A DNA stretch of 64,000 nucleotides from Eurosta solidaginis (GCF_040869045.1 NC_090319.1:267484897-267548896), one strand, 5' to 3'. Positions 31,396 to 44,432 are shown, counted from the first letter of the stretch. Notes: generated by a model not told the origin, from the letters alone. Numbers and translations are program-made.

Positions 31396-32887
31396 GCCGT
31401 CCGGTTTCGGTTCGCGCTACATTGTCCATTTCTACATTTTATTACGTATAGCTTGAAAGATGTTATACTGAGTTATTACATCTCAGTATGAGGTGGTTCG
31501 TATTCCTCCTGGCCAGTTCATTTAATAGCAATTGTCTTCAATAACCATGTGTTGACAATGAGAATGATACTTAAATTATGGGCCATCTCAGGGGATGATC
31601 AACGAAATTCCATCAATCAGATTAGTTGTGGTCCATCTCTCTAGTCTTGAAAGCAGCAGGACGAAGGAACATGACACGTTCCTATGAAAAAGTGTTTTTT
31701 CAGGTCGGGTGTCTATATACCTTCTTTACCTTCTTTACCTTCAAAGTATTTTAGCATGGTGTCCTGCCTTTTGTTCATAAAGAGTTACATATTCAATTTC
31801 CGGTAAAAGATAACATAGAAAGCCAAGGATTTTGTTATTTCATCGTTCACTATAACGACTCACGCCATACAAATATACCGGAGAAGAGATTAATGTAGTT
31901 TTTATCCCGAAGGTATGGCAAGTTTCTCACTCAAGAGGATATACCAGTCGGTTCGTTCACAAGCTGTTCACGCCTTCGGCAGAGGCAGGTAAACTGAACG
32001 GGCATTGCATACCTTTCTATCTGACATTGAGGGGTCCTTTAAATTTTAAGAATTCGTACCGTTAGCAATTTAAGATATAGCAGGTACTTTCAACAGAGTT
32101 GTTTTGGAAGAAATCACAGGGGTTTTTGGTCCATACTGCTTAGAGAGGCAAACCGCAAGGCAGTCTTTATGCTCATTCGTCAGGGATTGCTAGCGAACGG
32201 AAAATTATAGTCATTCCACTTTCGTCATACATAATCACCTCGGAGATATATCATGCCTTGTGTTTTTATTATTTTCATATAAAAAATACTACATTAATTG
32301 AAAAGAACGTGTTGAGTACATTGGACTTTTTGCAATTTTTTTCAAAATAGTTTTCTAATTCATCAAAATTTTACGCTTTCCTTTTGCGCACTGCTCTTAT
32401 ATTACAAAAGACTGTACTTGTTATATCTTCGCTAGATTTCAATTACAGTATTTGCAATATATATTACGTTGCGCGCCCGAAAAGCGCATTTTATTTGCCA
32501 GTCGCGTGGCTTTAATGTAAAATGCCGCCGCGCATGCGCAATTCAACGCGTTTCGCCATTCAAATGTCACAATGTAGCTGTTCCACACAATGCATGTGTG
32601 GCTGGGTGTGTGTGTGAATCGTTTTCGAATGTGTCACTGACAGTGTTGCCAGAAAAAAAATCTTTTGGGCTAGAATCTAGAAAAAAGGCGCTTGAAAGAG
32701 CTAATTTTCTTAAAGAAAATCCAAAACCCGTTGCGAAAAGAGCTCAAAGTAGACGTATATATTTCAATTCAAGTTTTCACATTTATTTCAAATAAAACTT
32801 AAACAAAGTTATAAAAAAGGTACAGTAAACTAACAAAAAAAAAAAATAATAATAATAAGGTACAAGAGAGGTACATAAATAATACTC
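31396..32887. other. Intergenic DNA, nothing recognised
   Basis: The plus-strand frame 32469-32795 (108 codons) begins in a GC-richer patch with Arg/Cys-rich residues and ends in AT-rich DNA. I recognise no domain and no second supporting signal. Confidence 0.4.
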
Positions 32888-35800
32888 TTTTTATACTCAT
32901 TTGAGCAGAGCTCACAGAGTATATTAAGTTTGATTGGATAACGGTTGGTTGTACATATATAAAGGAAGCGAGATAGATATAGACTTCCATATATCAAAAT
33001 AATCAGGATCGAAAAAAAATTTGATTGAGCCATGTCCGTCCGTCCGTCCTTCCGTCCGTTAACACGATAACTTGAGTAAATTTTGAGGTATCTTGATGAA
33101 ATTTGGTATGTAGGTTTCTGAGCACTCATCTCAGATCGCTATTTAAAATGAACGATATCGGACTATAACCACGCCCACTTTTTCGATATCGAAAATTTCG
33201 AAAAACGGAAAAATTGCGATAATTCATTACAAACGAGAGATAAAGCGACGAAACTTGGTAGATGAGTTGTATTTATGACGCAGAATAGAAAATTAGTAAA
33301 ATTTTGGACAATGGGCGTGGCACCGCCCACTTTTAAAAGAAGGTAATTTAAAACTTTTGCAAGCTGTAATTTGGCAGTCGTTGAAGATATCATGATGAAA
33401 TTTGGCAGGAACGTTACTCCTATTACTATATGTACGCTTAATAAAAATTAGCAATTAGAAGGACCACGCCCACTTTTAAAAAAAAAATTTTTTTAAAGTA
33501 AAATTTTAACAAAAAATTTAATATCTTTACAGTATATAAGTAAATTATGTCAACATTCAACTCCAGTAATGATATAGTGCAACAAAATACAAAAATAAAA
33601 TAAAATTTCAAAATGGGCGTGGCTCCGCCCTTTTTCATTTAATTTGTCTAGGATACTTTTAACGCCATAAGTCGAACAAAAATTAACCAATCCTTTTGAA
33701 ATTTGGTAGGGGCATAGATTTTACGACGTTAACTCTTTTCTTGAAAATGGGCGAAATCGGTTGATGCCACGCCCAGTTTTTCTACACAGTCGTCCGTCTG
33801 TCCTTCCGCATGGCCGTTAACACGATAAATTGAGCAAAAATCGACATATCTTTAATGAACTTAGTTCACGTGCTTACTTGAACTCACTTCATCTTGGTAT
33901 GAAAAATGAACGAAATCCGACTATGACCACGCCCACTTTTTCGTTATCGAAAATTACGAAAAATGAAAAAAATGCCATAATTCTATACCAAATACGAAAA
34001 AAGGGATGAAACATGGTAAGATAATTGGATTGTTTTATTGAAGAGAAATATAACTTTAGAAAAACTTTATAAAATGGTTGTGACACCTACCATATTAAGT
34101 AGAAGAAAATGAAAAAGTTCTGCAGGGCGAAATAAAAAACCCTTAAAATCTTGGCAGGTATTACATATATAAATAAATTAGCGGTATCCAACAGATGATG
34201 TTCTGGGTCACCCTGGTCCACATTTTGGTCGATATCTGGAAAACGCCTTCACATGTACAACTACAACCACTCCCTTTTAAAACTCTCATTAATACCTTTA
34301 ATTTGATACCCATATCGTACAAACTCATTCTAGAGTCACACCTGGTCCACCTTTATGGAGATATCTCGAAAAGGCCTCCACCTATAGAACTAAGGCCCAC
34401 TCCCATTTAAAATACTCATTAACTCCTTTCGTTTGATACCCATATTGCACAAACAAATTCTAGAGTCACCCCTGGCCCACCTTTATGGCGATATCTCGAA
34501 ACGGCGTCCACCTGTGGAACTAAGGATTACTCCCTTTTAAAATACTCATTAACACCTTTCTTTTGATACCCATATTGTACAAACAAATTCTAGAGTCACC
34601 CCTGGTCCACCTTTATGGCGATATTTCGAAAATGCGACCACCTATACAACAACCACCACTCCCTTTTAAAACCCTCATTAATACCTTTAATTTGATACCC
34701 ATATCGTACAAACACATTCTAGAGTCACCCCTGGTCCACCTTTATGGCGATATTTCGAAACGGCGTCCACCTATAGAACTAAGGCCCACTCCCTTTTAAA
34801 ATACTCATTAACACCTTTCATTTGATACCCATATCGTACAAACATATTCTAAAGTCACCCGTGGTCCACCTATATGGAAATATCTCGAAAAGGCGAACAC
34901 CTATAGAACGAAGGCCCACTCCCTTTTAAAAATACTGATTAACACCTTTCATTTGATACCCATATCGTACTAACAAAGTCTAGAGTCACCCCTGGTCCAC
35001 CTTTATTGCGATACCTCGAAAAGGCGTCCACCTATAGAACTAAGGCCCACTCCCTTTTAAAATACTCATTAACTCCTTTCGATTGATACCCATATTGCAC
35101 AAACGAATTCTAGAGTCACCCTGGCCCACCATTATGGCGATATCTCGAAACGGCGTCCACCTATGGAACTCACGATTACTCCCTTTTAAAATACCCATTA
35201 ACGCCTTTCTTTTGATACCCATATTGTACAAACAAATTCTAGAGTCACCCCTGGTCCACCTTTATGGCGATATTTCGAAAATGCGACCTCCTATACAACA
35301 ACCACCACTCCCTTTTAAAACCCTCATTAATACCTCTAATTTGATACCCATATCGTACAAACACATTCTATATTCACCCCTGGTCCTGGCCAACCTTTTT
35401 GGCGATATTTCGAAACGGCGTCCACCTATAGAACTAAGGCCCACTCCCTTTTAAAATACTCATTAACACCTTTCGTTTGATGCCCTTATTGTACAAACAA
35501 ATTCTAGGGTCACCCCTGGTCCACCTTTATGGCGATATCTGGAAACGGCGTCCACCTATGGGAACAAGGATTACTCCCTTTTAAAATACTTATTAACACC
35601 TTTCTTTTGATACCCATATTGAACAAACAAATTCTAGGGTCACCCCTGGTCCACCTTTATGACGATATCTCGAAACGGCGCCCACCTATGGAACTAAGGA
35701 TTACTCCCTTTTAAAATACTCATTAACACCTTTCATTTGATACCCATATCGTACAAACGAATTCTAGAGTCACCCCTGGTCCACCTTTATGGCGATATCT

Positions 35801-36402
35801 CGAAAACATACATACAAACTATACAACAACCACCACTCCCTTTTAAAACCCTCATTAATACCTTTAATTTGATACCCATATCGTACAAACACATTCTAGA
35901 GTCAACCCTGTTCTACCTTTATGGCAATATTTCGAAACGGCATCCACCTATAGAACTAAGGCCCACTCCATTTTAAAATACTCATTAACACCATTCGTTT
36001 GATGCCCATATTGTACAAACAAATTCTAGGGTCACCCCTCTTCCACCTTTGTGGCGATATCTCGAAACGGCGTCCACCTATGGAACTAAGGATTACTCCC
36101 TTTTAAAATACTCATTAACACCTTTAATTTGATACCCATATCGTACAAACGCATTCTAGAGTCAACCCTGATCCACCTTTATGGCTATGTCCCTAAATAG
36201 CGTCCACCTATAGAACTATGGCCCACTCCCTCATAAAATACTCTTTAATGCCTTTCATTTGATACACATGTCATACAAACACATTCCAGGCTTTCCCTCG
36301 GTTCATTTTCCTACATGGTTATTTTCCCTTATGTTGTCACCATAGCTCTCAACTGAGTATGGAATGTTCGGTTACACCCGAACTTAACCTTCCTTACTTG
36401 TT
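32888..36402 (-). mobile_element. CTR-family element, minus copy with ~17 central monomers
   Basis: It is a full-length copy in reverse. The right end of the family lies at 32888 (TTTTTATACTCATTTGAGCA), the (CCGT)n run at about 33037-33060, and the right half with ~150-bp-spaced CCACGCCCA boxes runs to about 34190. Monomers follow to about 36330. The left end at 36364-36402 reads GTTCGGTTACACCCGAAC … CTTACTTGTT. It has no coding capacity. Confidence 0.87.
34200..36330 (-). repeat. Central tandem repeat of the 33-36 kb copy
   Basis: 'CCACCTTTATGGCGATAT' recurs about every 130 bp (for example about 34479, 34610, 34739, 35002, 35262, 35522, 35653, 35783). There are about 17 monomers, more diverged from each other than those in the 48-64 kb array. 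The open frames 34195-35976 (Leu/Ile/Pro-rich) are by-products of the array. Confidence 0.9.
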
Positions 36403-36696
36403 ATAGTACATTTTATATTTTTTAATAACAAAAGTAAGTTTTTTTAATTTTTGTTTTGACATTTGGCGGTAAGGTATCATGAAAAAGTAGGAAGTATTTT
36501 TCACACTAATACAATAACGGCACGTCTATAGGTTCGCCAAAAATACGACTTGCCAAAATGTTGGCCGATGAAAACTGACTTAAAATTTTTCAAATTTTTT
36601 TGTTTAATTTTTAACGTCCTACGGGTGTACGAATCACCATTAAAATACAAGTGTGCGATATACAAGTTTATATTGGGACGAGATATGTTTGAAGGG
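36403..36696. other. Short spacer, nothing recognised
   Basis: It lies between the CTR copy and the transposase remnant; it may contain the 3' terminal region of the hAT element, but I could not identify a TIR. Confidence 0.35.
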
Positions 36697-37632
36697 CCTT
36701 AGACTTCAAAATCTATGCTTTCGTCCTCAGAAGATGAATTATTAGTTTTGCTACACTCATACATATTTTTTGTGTTCATTAATTTTAAGAGATCGTTGTT
36801 TATTTCAAAGTCATAGCAGCATTTATTTAGCCGTTTAAGATCACTTCTTATTGTCAGAAGCGAATTCAACATAACTAAATTCATTTCGTTTCTGTGTTTA
36901 CTTTTAATCAAACTCTTGTTTGAAAACGTTCTTGCAACTTCAGCAGCAGAAAATCGACAAGCTTTTGGAATTATACTGTTTAACATCAAACCAAAAATTT
37001 AATGTTGCAATCACATTTTTCCAATTTTGGAGATAGATTTTTTTCCACTGCATTTGTAATCTCGCTATTTTATCAGTGCTATACTTGTTTTTTTTTTTTC
37101 ATTTGTGAAATATGAAAACCTTTGAGGTTTTACAATTCTCCATGTGTTTTCAACAGAAAAGAAACCTAGTTTGCTAAGCGTTTCTATATTGTGCGGCAAC
37201 ATTTCTTTTCTGTTGAAAACACATGGAGAATTGTAAAACCTCAAAGGTTTTCATATTTCACAAATGAAAAAAAAATTGCTATATTAATTTAATTACGAAA
37301 TCGCGACATATATTACGTATCTTTCTTTCAATGAATTCGTCTTCAAAGGTATAATGAAAATAAGGTACGGGAGACAAAAATTTATTATAATCTGAAGTTA
37401 AAGGGTCGAAACTCTTAGAAGATGACACTATGCTGTTGCACAAGCTGGAAAGCAAATATACAACCTCATGACACAGTTTATCGATTAAAGTTTTTATTAC
37501 CAGTTGAGTGCCGAGTTGCCACTTCATACATAACGAAACAAATAAAACGAATCTTCGACACACATAAAACACATAACAAATTTCACAATACCTATTGCCG
37601 AAATAGATTTGGAGCCAAAAAGATGCAAGCAT
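36697..37632 (-). pseudogene. hAT-family transposase C-terminal remnant with inverted duplication
   Basis: On the minus strand, 37632-37279 ends 'IRNICRDFVIKLI', like the helical block before the hAT C-terminal region. Next comes 'MLPHNIETLSKLG' in the hairpin loop and 'FFSVENTWRIVKPQRFSYF' in the arm at 37164-37091. After stops, frame 36989-36699 reads 'AAEVARTFSNKSLIKSKHRN' and 'LLTIRSDLKRLNKCC', matching the hAT dimerisation domain pattern (E-R-x-FS…L…K…RN). It ends in an acidic tail. The catalytic N-terminal part is absent or unrecognisable and several stops interrupt it. A hAT transposase would cut and paste its own DNA; this one cannot. The family call is from motif memory. Confidence 0.6.
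37091..37275. repeat. Perfect 74-bp inverted duplication, 37-bp loop
   Basis: 37091-37164 and 37202-37275 are exact reverse complements (no mismatch seen), separated by 37165-37201. The first arm carries transposase codons in the minus frame, and the loop holds the codons immediately before them. The second arm is therefore an inverted copy inserted within the coding sequence. Confidence 0.95.
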
Positions 37633-40319
37633 TTTAAAGAGGGCCCAAAAATAGCTAGGGGCTATACCGGAATTTTTGGAGCTAAACGCAAAAAAAGGCT
37701 AGTTCTGGCTCTGAATGTCGCTTGCGTTTATTGTTGGTATTACCATTGTTGTTAGTGTTTTGAAATTGCATTTAGTTTTTTATGTAAATTCTTGTGAGCG
37801 GCATCTGTCATATTTCCGCAAATGCTTCCTACGCCCCGATTCTAGTGTGTTAACAACATTCTTCACCACGGTAACGAAATCATGTGGCAACTTTTACACC
37901 CTTTTGGTTTTCTACCTGCGAAAGTAGCCTGATAATTTTTTACCCACAAAAGTAGGTGGTTACATCGAAATAACCACACAACAGCTGTTGTTCAGAACAG
38001 GGTAAAACTGAAAAATAAAAGAATTGTAAGTGCAAATAAGTAAAGATAATAGTAAAAAAGTGTTGCCTCTTGCTATACATATTTGTTTATATTATGTACC
38101 TTCACAGAATAAATTACAATATACCTATGTAGAAACCTAACATGCATAATAAGCATATACACATCGTCCCGTTTATTCGTTAACCTCGTATCCACAAGTG
38201 AGACATTTTCGGTAAAGCGAACACGGTTGCCACACCATGTTTTCATTTGGGACCAAAATTCATCGAAAAAAGGATCAAATTTTTGTTTTAATTTATTAGT
38301 ATAAAATACAAAATTTTAGGATGTTTATATATAAAATTTGACTAAACATAGTGAAATTCAAGCTGAACAAACAAGTATATGGGCATGCAACCAAAAATTA
38401 TACTATATTTTGACATAGGATAAGTCTATGTCTTCCACCAACCAAACGTTGTGAACCTAGTTTTGGTCACAAAGCTCTTGGTTCTAGCATTATGTTGTTG
38501 ATTGCAATGAAATAAAATGTATGGTGCAGTTAGGGTTTAGTAAGAAACGGTTCAAAATTTGCGTTCTGGTGTTGCCGAATTATGTATGTGGAAAACTCAG
38601 TAAATCATAAATGAATCTAGGCAATTTTGTTAGTGCTATTTTTATAGATGCTTACCTTTTCTCTTAGCGATTAAACTTAATATCAGAGCCTAGATTCAGT
38701 AAGTGTGAGTTTTCATCCCAGGACTCAAGGATTCTGCTAGCACCTACGGGAATAATTTTATACAAAACATTTCTTCAGAAATCAAATCTCTTTTGCATTT
38801 GCTTCCTTCTGTCTTCGAGTTAAAATATTTCTTGTGCGAAGATACTTAGTCTTCAATTACCTTGCGTGGCTTAACACCACAATAGCCCTGGAATTCCTTG
38901 AACTCATTGAGCTGGGTGAGAAAACTTTAAATATCAAAGTTCCAAACGAGAAGTAATGCATCGAGTTTCTTTGTGTAAGTTTTGAAAGTGTTAGGCTCAC
39001 GACAGAGTGCTCGCTATAAGCTATGCTAGGCGAGAAGAAATTTTTATTTTCATATATTTTACATATTGTTGTATGACCGATCGAAATATCTAGCCGTTAT
39101 TAATAATATTATAAAACAAGAGTTTTTTTTTGATTAGTCGTATATTTCATCAACAATTAAAGACAATGTGTTTGCCAATACTTTTCTTTTTAATGCCTGA
39201 CTTAATTATATCCTAAGTGAAATGTTATTGTTCTGGTTTTTTATGGTGAGAGTTCCATTGAAGTAAATTCAAAATTCAATGGGGGCTAACGAAAGTATGG
39301 CGAATTTTTGGGCAATATTGTGAATTTTTACCTGAGTGAAAAAGAAAGAAAAGTACCAATCGTGGCTACTGCCTAAAAAGGACCAAAATTGAAGAAAAGA
39401 GACCAGCGGACCAAATGGGGTTGGAACGGACCATTTTTGGTCCAAATGGGCCAAAGTGGCAACCGTGAAATTGAAGAAAACTACCATTCAAATTTCTCCA
39501 CAGACACTGGTGAGTTTCTTGGTGATGACAGCGTTACCACTTGGGCCAGAATCGCGAATAAAAGAACTGGTAACGATATTCAGTTACATAATGTTCTGGA
39601 AACTATTTTACCGGTAACGCTCAGAATCGAGGCGCTAATGTTATCTAATGTTGATTCTTCTTTATCTTGTAACCGTCCCTCAATTATTTTGCACCGCACT
39701 CACCATTCACCAATGTTTGGCTTAGCAATGTGTTATCAAACGACAATGACATCATACAGTTTGGCACAAAAGGCATATCGCCTTTAGAAATGTTTTCTGT
39801 TTGTATTTGGTTGGTAGGCAGACATACAGGCATCAACTCCTCAACTCTTTGACTGCAAGTTGACAAAAAATTTCAATGATAAATTCACTACTTCCTTATG
39901 CTTAAAGCACTCTTGAGATAAATTCTTTTAGATATTGGAATAAATTGAAAAAGTTGGTGGTTTTGCTGTTGACGCATATTGCAAAATAGATTTTCAAACA
40001 ACGGTACATTTATATATTTATTTTGTTCGATTAAATGAAAACGGTGGAATTGTTGCATTTTTCGTGGCGGTAATGATCAACATTTTTATTTTCTTAGTTA
40101 GATACATTTGTCTGTATGCAAATGGCATTTATTATTATTAATAGGTCTGGAAGCACTGATGCAAATGACCTGCTTGACGTAGATGATATTATTACTCAGG
40201 GTGTGTCATAAGGGAGTTCTAAATTTGCATTTTATTACTTCCCTTATATTAGAACCATTTCATGTTTGTTCGCAAATTTCAGTACAAAATTGGGGAAACT
40301 TGCAATAGATTTGTGAGTA
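37633..40319. other. Intergenic DNA, nothing recognised
   Basis: The longest frame is 39389-39787 plus (132 codons). Its residues resemble no domain I know and the overlapping minus frame is of similar length. No repeat was identified. Confidence 0.4.
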
Positions 40320-40790
40320 ACTCGTTACGCTTCGTTAATAAAACGATTGCTTTAGGTTAACAAATCGATAACATATATATAAAAATCGATAACAAATCGA
40401 CAAATTTTAGAAAATTAATCGTCAAGTTTTTGACAACGTACAACTAATTATCCGATTAATTTTTTATAACAAAATGATTACCTTTTGATAATAAATCGAT
40501 AATTTCTCCCTAACAAATGAATAACTTTTATTTAACTAATCGTTAAATTTTTCAAAACATATCGGTTCATTTTCTCGATATAAAGTCGATTGATTATTGA
40601 TAACTTTTTGATAAAAAATTAATAAAATTTGGTAACGAATCTGTAACTTTTCGGTAGCGAATCTTGAAATTTTTGATTTAATTTTTTTTTAAATCGATAA
40701 CTTTTTGATAAGAAACCAAAAAACTGGTAAAACTTCGATAATAAATCTATAACTAGTCTATACATTGTCGATAACACATTGAAACCAAGA
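40320..40790. repeat. TATCGAT / CGATAA motif cluster 3
   Basis: Degenerate units of 'AATCGATAAC', 'TTTTGATAA' and 'CGATAATAAAT' are spaced about 20-25 bp. They have the same word content as clusters 1 and 2. Confidence 0.6.
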
Positions 40791-41507
40791 TTTCCTCTCT
40801 TTTCCTTGCCTTTCATTTCCTTGATTTGCTGCCTTATTTCGCTAATTATGACTATGACTACATTCTTGAAACTTGTACAAATACAGTATAAATAACAGTG
40901 CGACATGACCTGCAACTGTTGCAAGGTAGCGCAAGGGTTGTTATATTTAAGTAAGTTCTCGGTGAGCTTGGGAATTGCCACTTTATACATCGCGGAAATT
41001 ATTCTATTAAATTTACTTACGCCAAATAATTTTTTTTAGATATTTGAAGATCTTTGTTAAAAAACATTTAAATCTTTCGATCGATTTGTAAGTAACTTCT
41101 TATTGAGCTAGCATCTCGAATCCCAGTACTTAGATCCGGGTTTTGTGACAATACAACAAAAGGATAAAAAATCAGTTTTGCGGCGCGTTTTAATATAATA
41201 TTATGGAAAAACTAGTAAGAATGGGTCTTTATACTTTTCATGATTAGAGCTCAGCGATAATATTATCCCATTCGTATCCGACTAATCGGATGTATAAATA
41301 TGTAATATATGAAGAACAGCGGCATTTTTATCAAATAATTAACAGATCAGCAGTCCTTACACAAAGTTGAACGTTTGTTGTTGTCTGCATGATATACACT
41401 CTAAAACTTTTGTATGAAATTAAGATTAAAATGGGGGTAAATTCCTGTTGAAACAATTTTTTGGTGTAAAAATGCCCATTTTTTGTACGTATTCATGTTG
41501 AAAATAA
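40791..41507. other. Intergenic DNA, nothing recognised
   Basis: No credible coding or repeat signal. Confidence 0.4.
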
Positions 41508-43589
41508 AACAAGTAAGGAAGGCTAAGTTCGGGTGTAACCGAACATTACATACTCAGTTGAGAGCTGTGGAGACAAAGTAAGGGAAAATCACCATGTTGT
41601 AAAAAGAACATAGGGCAACCCTGGAATGTGTTTGTATGGCATGTGTATCAAATGGAAGGTATTAAAGAGTATTTTAAGAGGAAGTGGGCTATAGACGCCA
41701 TTTAGGGATATCGCCATAAAGGTGGACCAGGCCTGACTCTAGAATTTGTTTGTACGATACGGGTATCAAATGAAATGTGTTAATGATAATTTTAAAAGGG
41801 AGTGGGCCTAAGTTCTAAAGGTGGACGCCTTTTCGAGATATCGCCATAAAGGTGGACCAGGGGTGACTCTAGAATTTATTTTGTACGATATGGGTATCAA
41901 ATGAAAGGTATTAATGAGTATTTTAAAAGGGCGTGGGCCTAAGTTCTATAGATGGACGCCTTTTCGAGATATCGCCATAAAGATGGACCAGGGGTGACTC
42001 TAGAATTTGTTTGTACGATATGAGTATCAAGTGAAAGGTGTTAATGAGTATTTTAAGAGGGCGTGGGCCTTAGTTCTATATGTGGACGCCTTTTCGAGAT
42101 ATCGCCATAAAGGTGGACCAGGGGTGACTCTAGAATTTGTTTGTACTATATGGGTATCAAATTAAAGGGTTTAATGAGGGGTTTTGAAAGGGAGTGGCCC
42201 TTAATTTTATATGTGAAGGCGTTTTCGAGATATCAACCAAAATGTGGACCAGGGTGATCCAGAACATAATCTGTCGGGTACCGTTAATTTATTTATATAT
42301 GTAATACTACGAACAGTATTAATTCCAAGATTCCAAGGGCTTTTGATTTCGCCCTGCACAACTTTTTCATTTTCTTCTACTTAATATGGTAGGTGTCACA
42401 TCCATTTTACCAAGTTTTTTTCTAAAGTTATATTTTGCGTCAAAAGACCAATAAAATTACCATGTTTCATCCCTTTTTCGTATTTGGTATATAATTATGG
42501 CATTTTTCGTAATTTTTGATATCGAAAAAGTGGGCGTGGTCATAGTCGGATTTTGGCCATTTTTTACGCCAATATAAAGTGACTCCAGGTAAGTACGTGA
42601 ACTGAGTTTAGTAAAGATATATCGATCTTTGCTCAAGTTATCGTGTTAACGGCCGAGCGGAAGGACAGACCGTCGACTGTGTATAAAAATTGGGCGTGGC
42701 TTCAACCGATTTCGCCCATTTTCACAGAAAACAGTTATCGTTCTAGAGTCTAAGACTCTACAAAATTTCACAAGGATTGGTAAATGTTTGTTCGACTTAT
42801 GGCATTAAAAGTATCCTAGACAAATTAAATTAAAAAGGGCGGAGCCACGCCCATTTTGAAATTTTCTTTTATTTTTGTATTTTGTTGCAACATATCATTA
42901 CTGGAGTTGCATGCTGACATAATTGACTTATATACTTTAAAGATATTAACTTTTCTTTTAAAATTTGAATTAAAAAAATTTTTTTTTAAAAAGTGGGCGT
43001 GGTCGTTCTCCGCTTTTGCTAATTTTTATTAAGCAGACATATAGTAATAGGAATAACGTTCCTGCTAAATTTCATCATGATATCTTCAACGACTGCCAAA
43101 TTACAGCTTGCAAAATTTCTAAATTACCTTCTTTTAAAAGTGGGCGGTGCCACGCCCATTGTCCAAAATTTTACGTGTTTTCGATTCTGCGTCATAAGTT
43201 CAACTCAGCTACCAAGTTTCATCGCTTAATCCATATTTGGTAATGAATTATCGCACTTTTTCGATTTTTCGAAATTTTCGATATCGAAAAAGTGGGCGTG
43301 TTTATTGTCCGATATCGTTCATTTTAAATAGCGATCTGAGATGAGTGCCCAGGAACCTGCATATCATTTCATCAAGATACCTCAAAATTTACTCAAGTTA
43401 TCGTGTTAACGGACAGACGGACGGACGGACGGACGGACGGACATGGCTCAATCGAATTTTTGTTCGATACTGATGATTTTGATATATGGAAGTCTATATC
43501 TATCTCGATTCCTTTATACCTGTACAACCAACCGTTATCCAATCAAAGTTAATATACTCTGTGAGCTCTGCTCAACTGAGTATAAAAAT
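41508..43589 (+). mobile_element. CTR-family element, copy with ~5 central monomers
   Basis: The cleanest complete copy. The left end is 'AACAAGTAAGGAAGGCTAAG' with hairpin GTTCGG…CCGAAC and 'ATACTCAGTTGAGAGCT'. Monomers occupy about 41690-42260. The right half has boxes 'TGGGCG(T/G)' at 42531, 42691, 42837, 42994, 43141 and 43293 (147-160 bp apart) and (GACG)n at about 43412-43440. The right end is 'GAGCTCTGCTCAACTGAGTA' + TAAAAATG. It is non-coding. Confidence 0.88.
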
Positions 43590-44315
43590 GAATGATATTA
43601 CTATAAAAGAACGTGTAATATTTTGATTTACACTCGTAAAGTATGTAGCTTTACGCAAGAAGAGTGCTTTGTAATTTCACACAAAAATGTGTAAATTTCG
43701 GTCAGGTAACTGTAAATTTTCATTTTCTGTGAAATCCTCGCGTTTGTCGCCTCGTGGTGGAAAAAGTGATTAAGCTTTAAAATATATGTAAATATAAATA
43801 AGTGATAAGCTTTAAAATATATTGGAAATGTTTGTGTGTGCAAAGTAGTTCTTCAAATTAAGGAGCTATCATTTGGATTTATATGCGCATAGGGACTGAG
43901 TTCCAATTTGTTTGAATGTTTGTTTCAAAAATGCAATAAAAAGTCTTCAAGATACATACAACGCCTATGCAGTCCATTTTTCAAAAAATCTGCTAAAGAC
44001 GCCGTGGTTGAAGGTGTCACCACTGTGTACCACAAATTAAATTGTTCGATGGCTTCTTGCGACTTTTTCGCTATAAGCATACATGAAGTATGTTCACATA
44101 TTTTAAAACATTTAGTGTTTAGAATCACGCCCTTAGTGTTTAAAATTGCGCTCATAGGGTGTAAATATGAGTCGTTTATTTTGAAAGATGTTTAAGTCCA
44201 TTTAAAAAAAAAAACGAATTTAATGATAACAATAATCACATTCCTATATAATCCGTTTTTTATAAAGAATTCAAGTCTAGTATCATTAAAATCGCTATAA
44301 TTTTGGGGACTTGAA
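43590..44315. other. Intergenic DNA, nothing recognised
   Basis: Overlapping frames 43908-44195 plus and 43925-44155 minus show no domain. The words 'TTTAAGTCCATTT' at 44190 recur at 46789 and 47849 (see findings). Confidence 0.4.
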
Positions 44316-44328
44316 AATTACTTAGCTA
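44316..44328. other. Target-site duplication of outer LINE, left copy
   Basis: AATTACTTAGCTA here is repeated exactly at 46736-46748, bracketing the minus-strand LINE. Confidence 0.85.
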
Positions 44329-44422
44329 GATTAGGTTAGGTTGGGTGGTAGCTTTCCTGATAGAGGAAGCTCACTTGGACAACATGACGGTCCGTTGTGA
44401 TACCACATATAATAAACTAAAC

Positions 44423-44432
44423 TAACGGTGAC
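44423..44432. other. Target-site duplication of nested LINE, left copy
   Basis: TAACGGTGAC here is repeated at 45527-45536 on the other side of the RTE-like insertion. Confidence 0.85.

Noticed and set aside
32469..32795. 108-codon plus frame in a GC-richer patch
   Set aside because: Arg/Cys-rich start and Lys/Asn-rich end follow the base composition; no domain or second line of evidence.
34195..35976. Series of plus-strand frames with repeated 'LVHLYGDISK' peptides
   Set aside because: By-products of the 130-bp monomers in the minus-strand CTR element; 130 is not a multiple of three, and the frames break at each unit or two.
36699..37632. Host gene derived (domesticated) from a hAT transposase
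   Set aside because: Stops and an inverted duplication interrupt the frame and no N-terminal part is present, so decay is far more likely than domestication.
39389..39787. 132-codon plus frame as a host gene
   Set aside because: No domain recognised, no splice or promoter context, an overlapping antisense frame, and no similarity to anything I can name.
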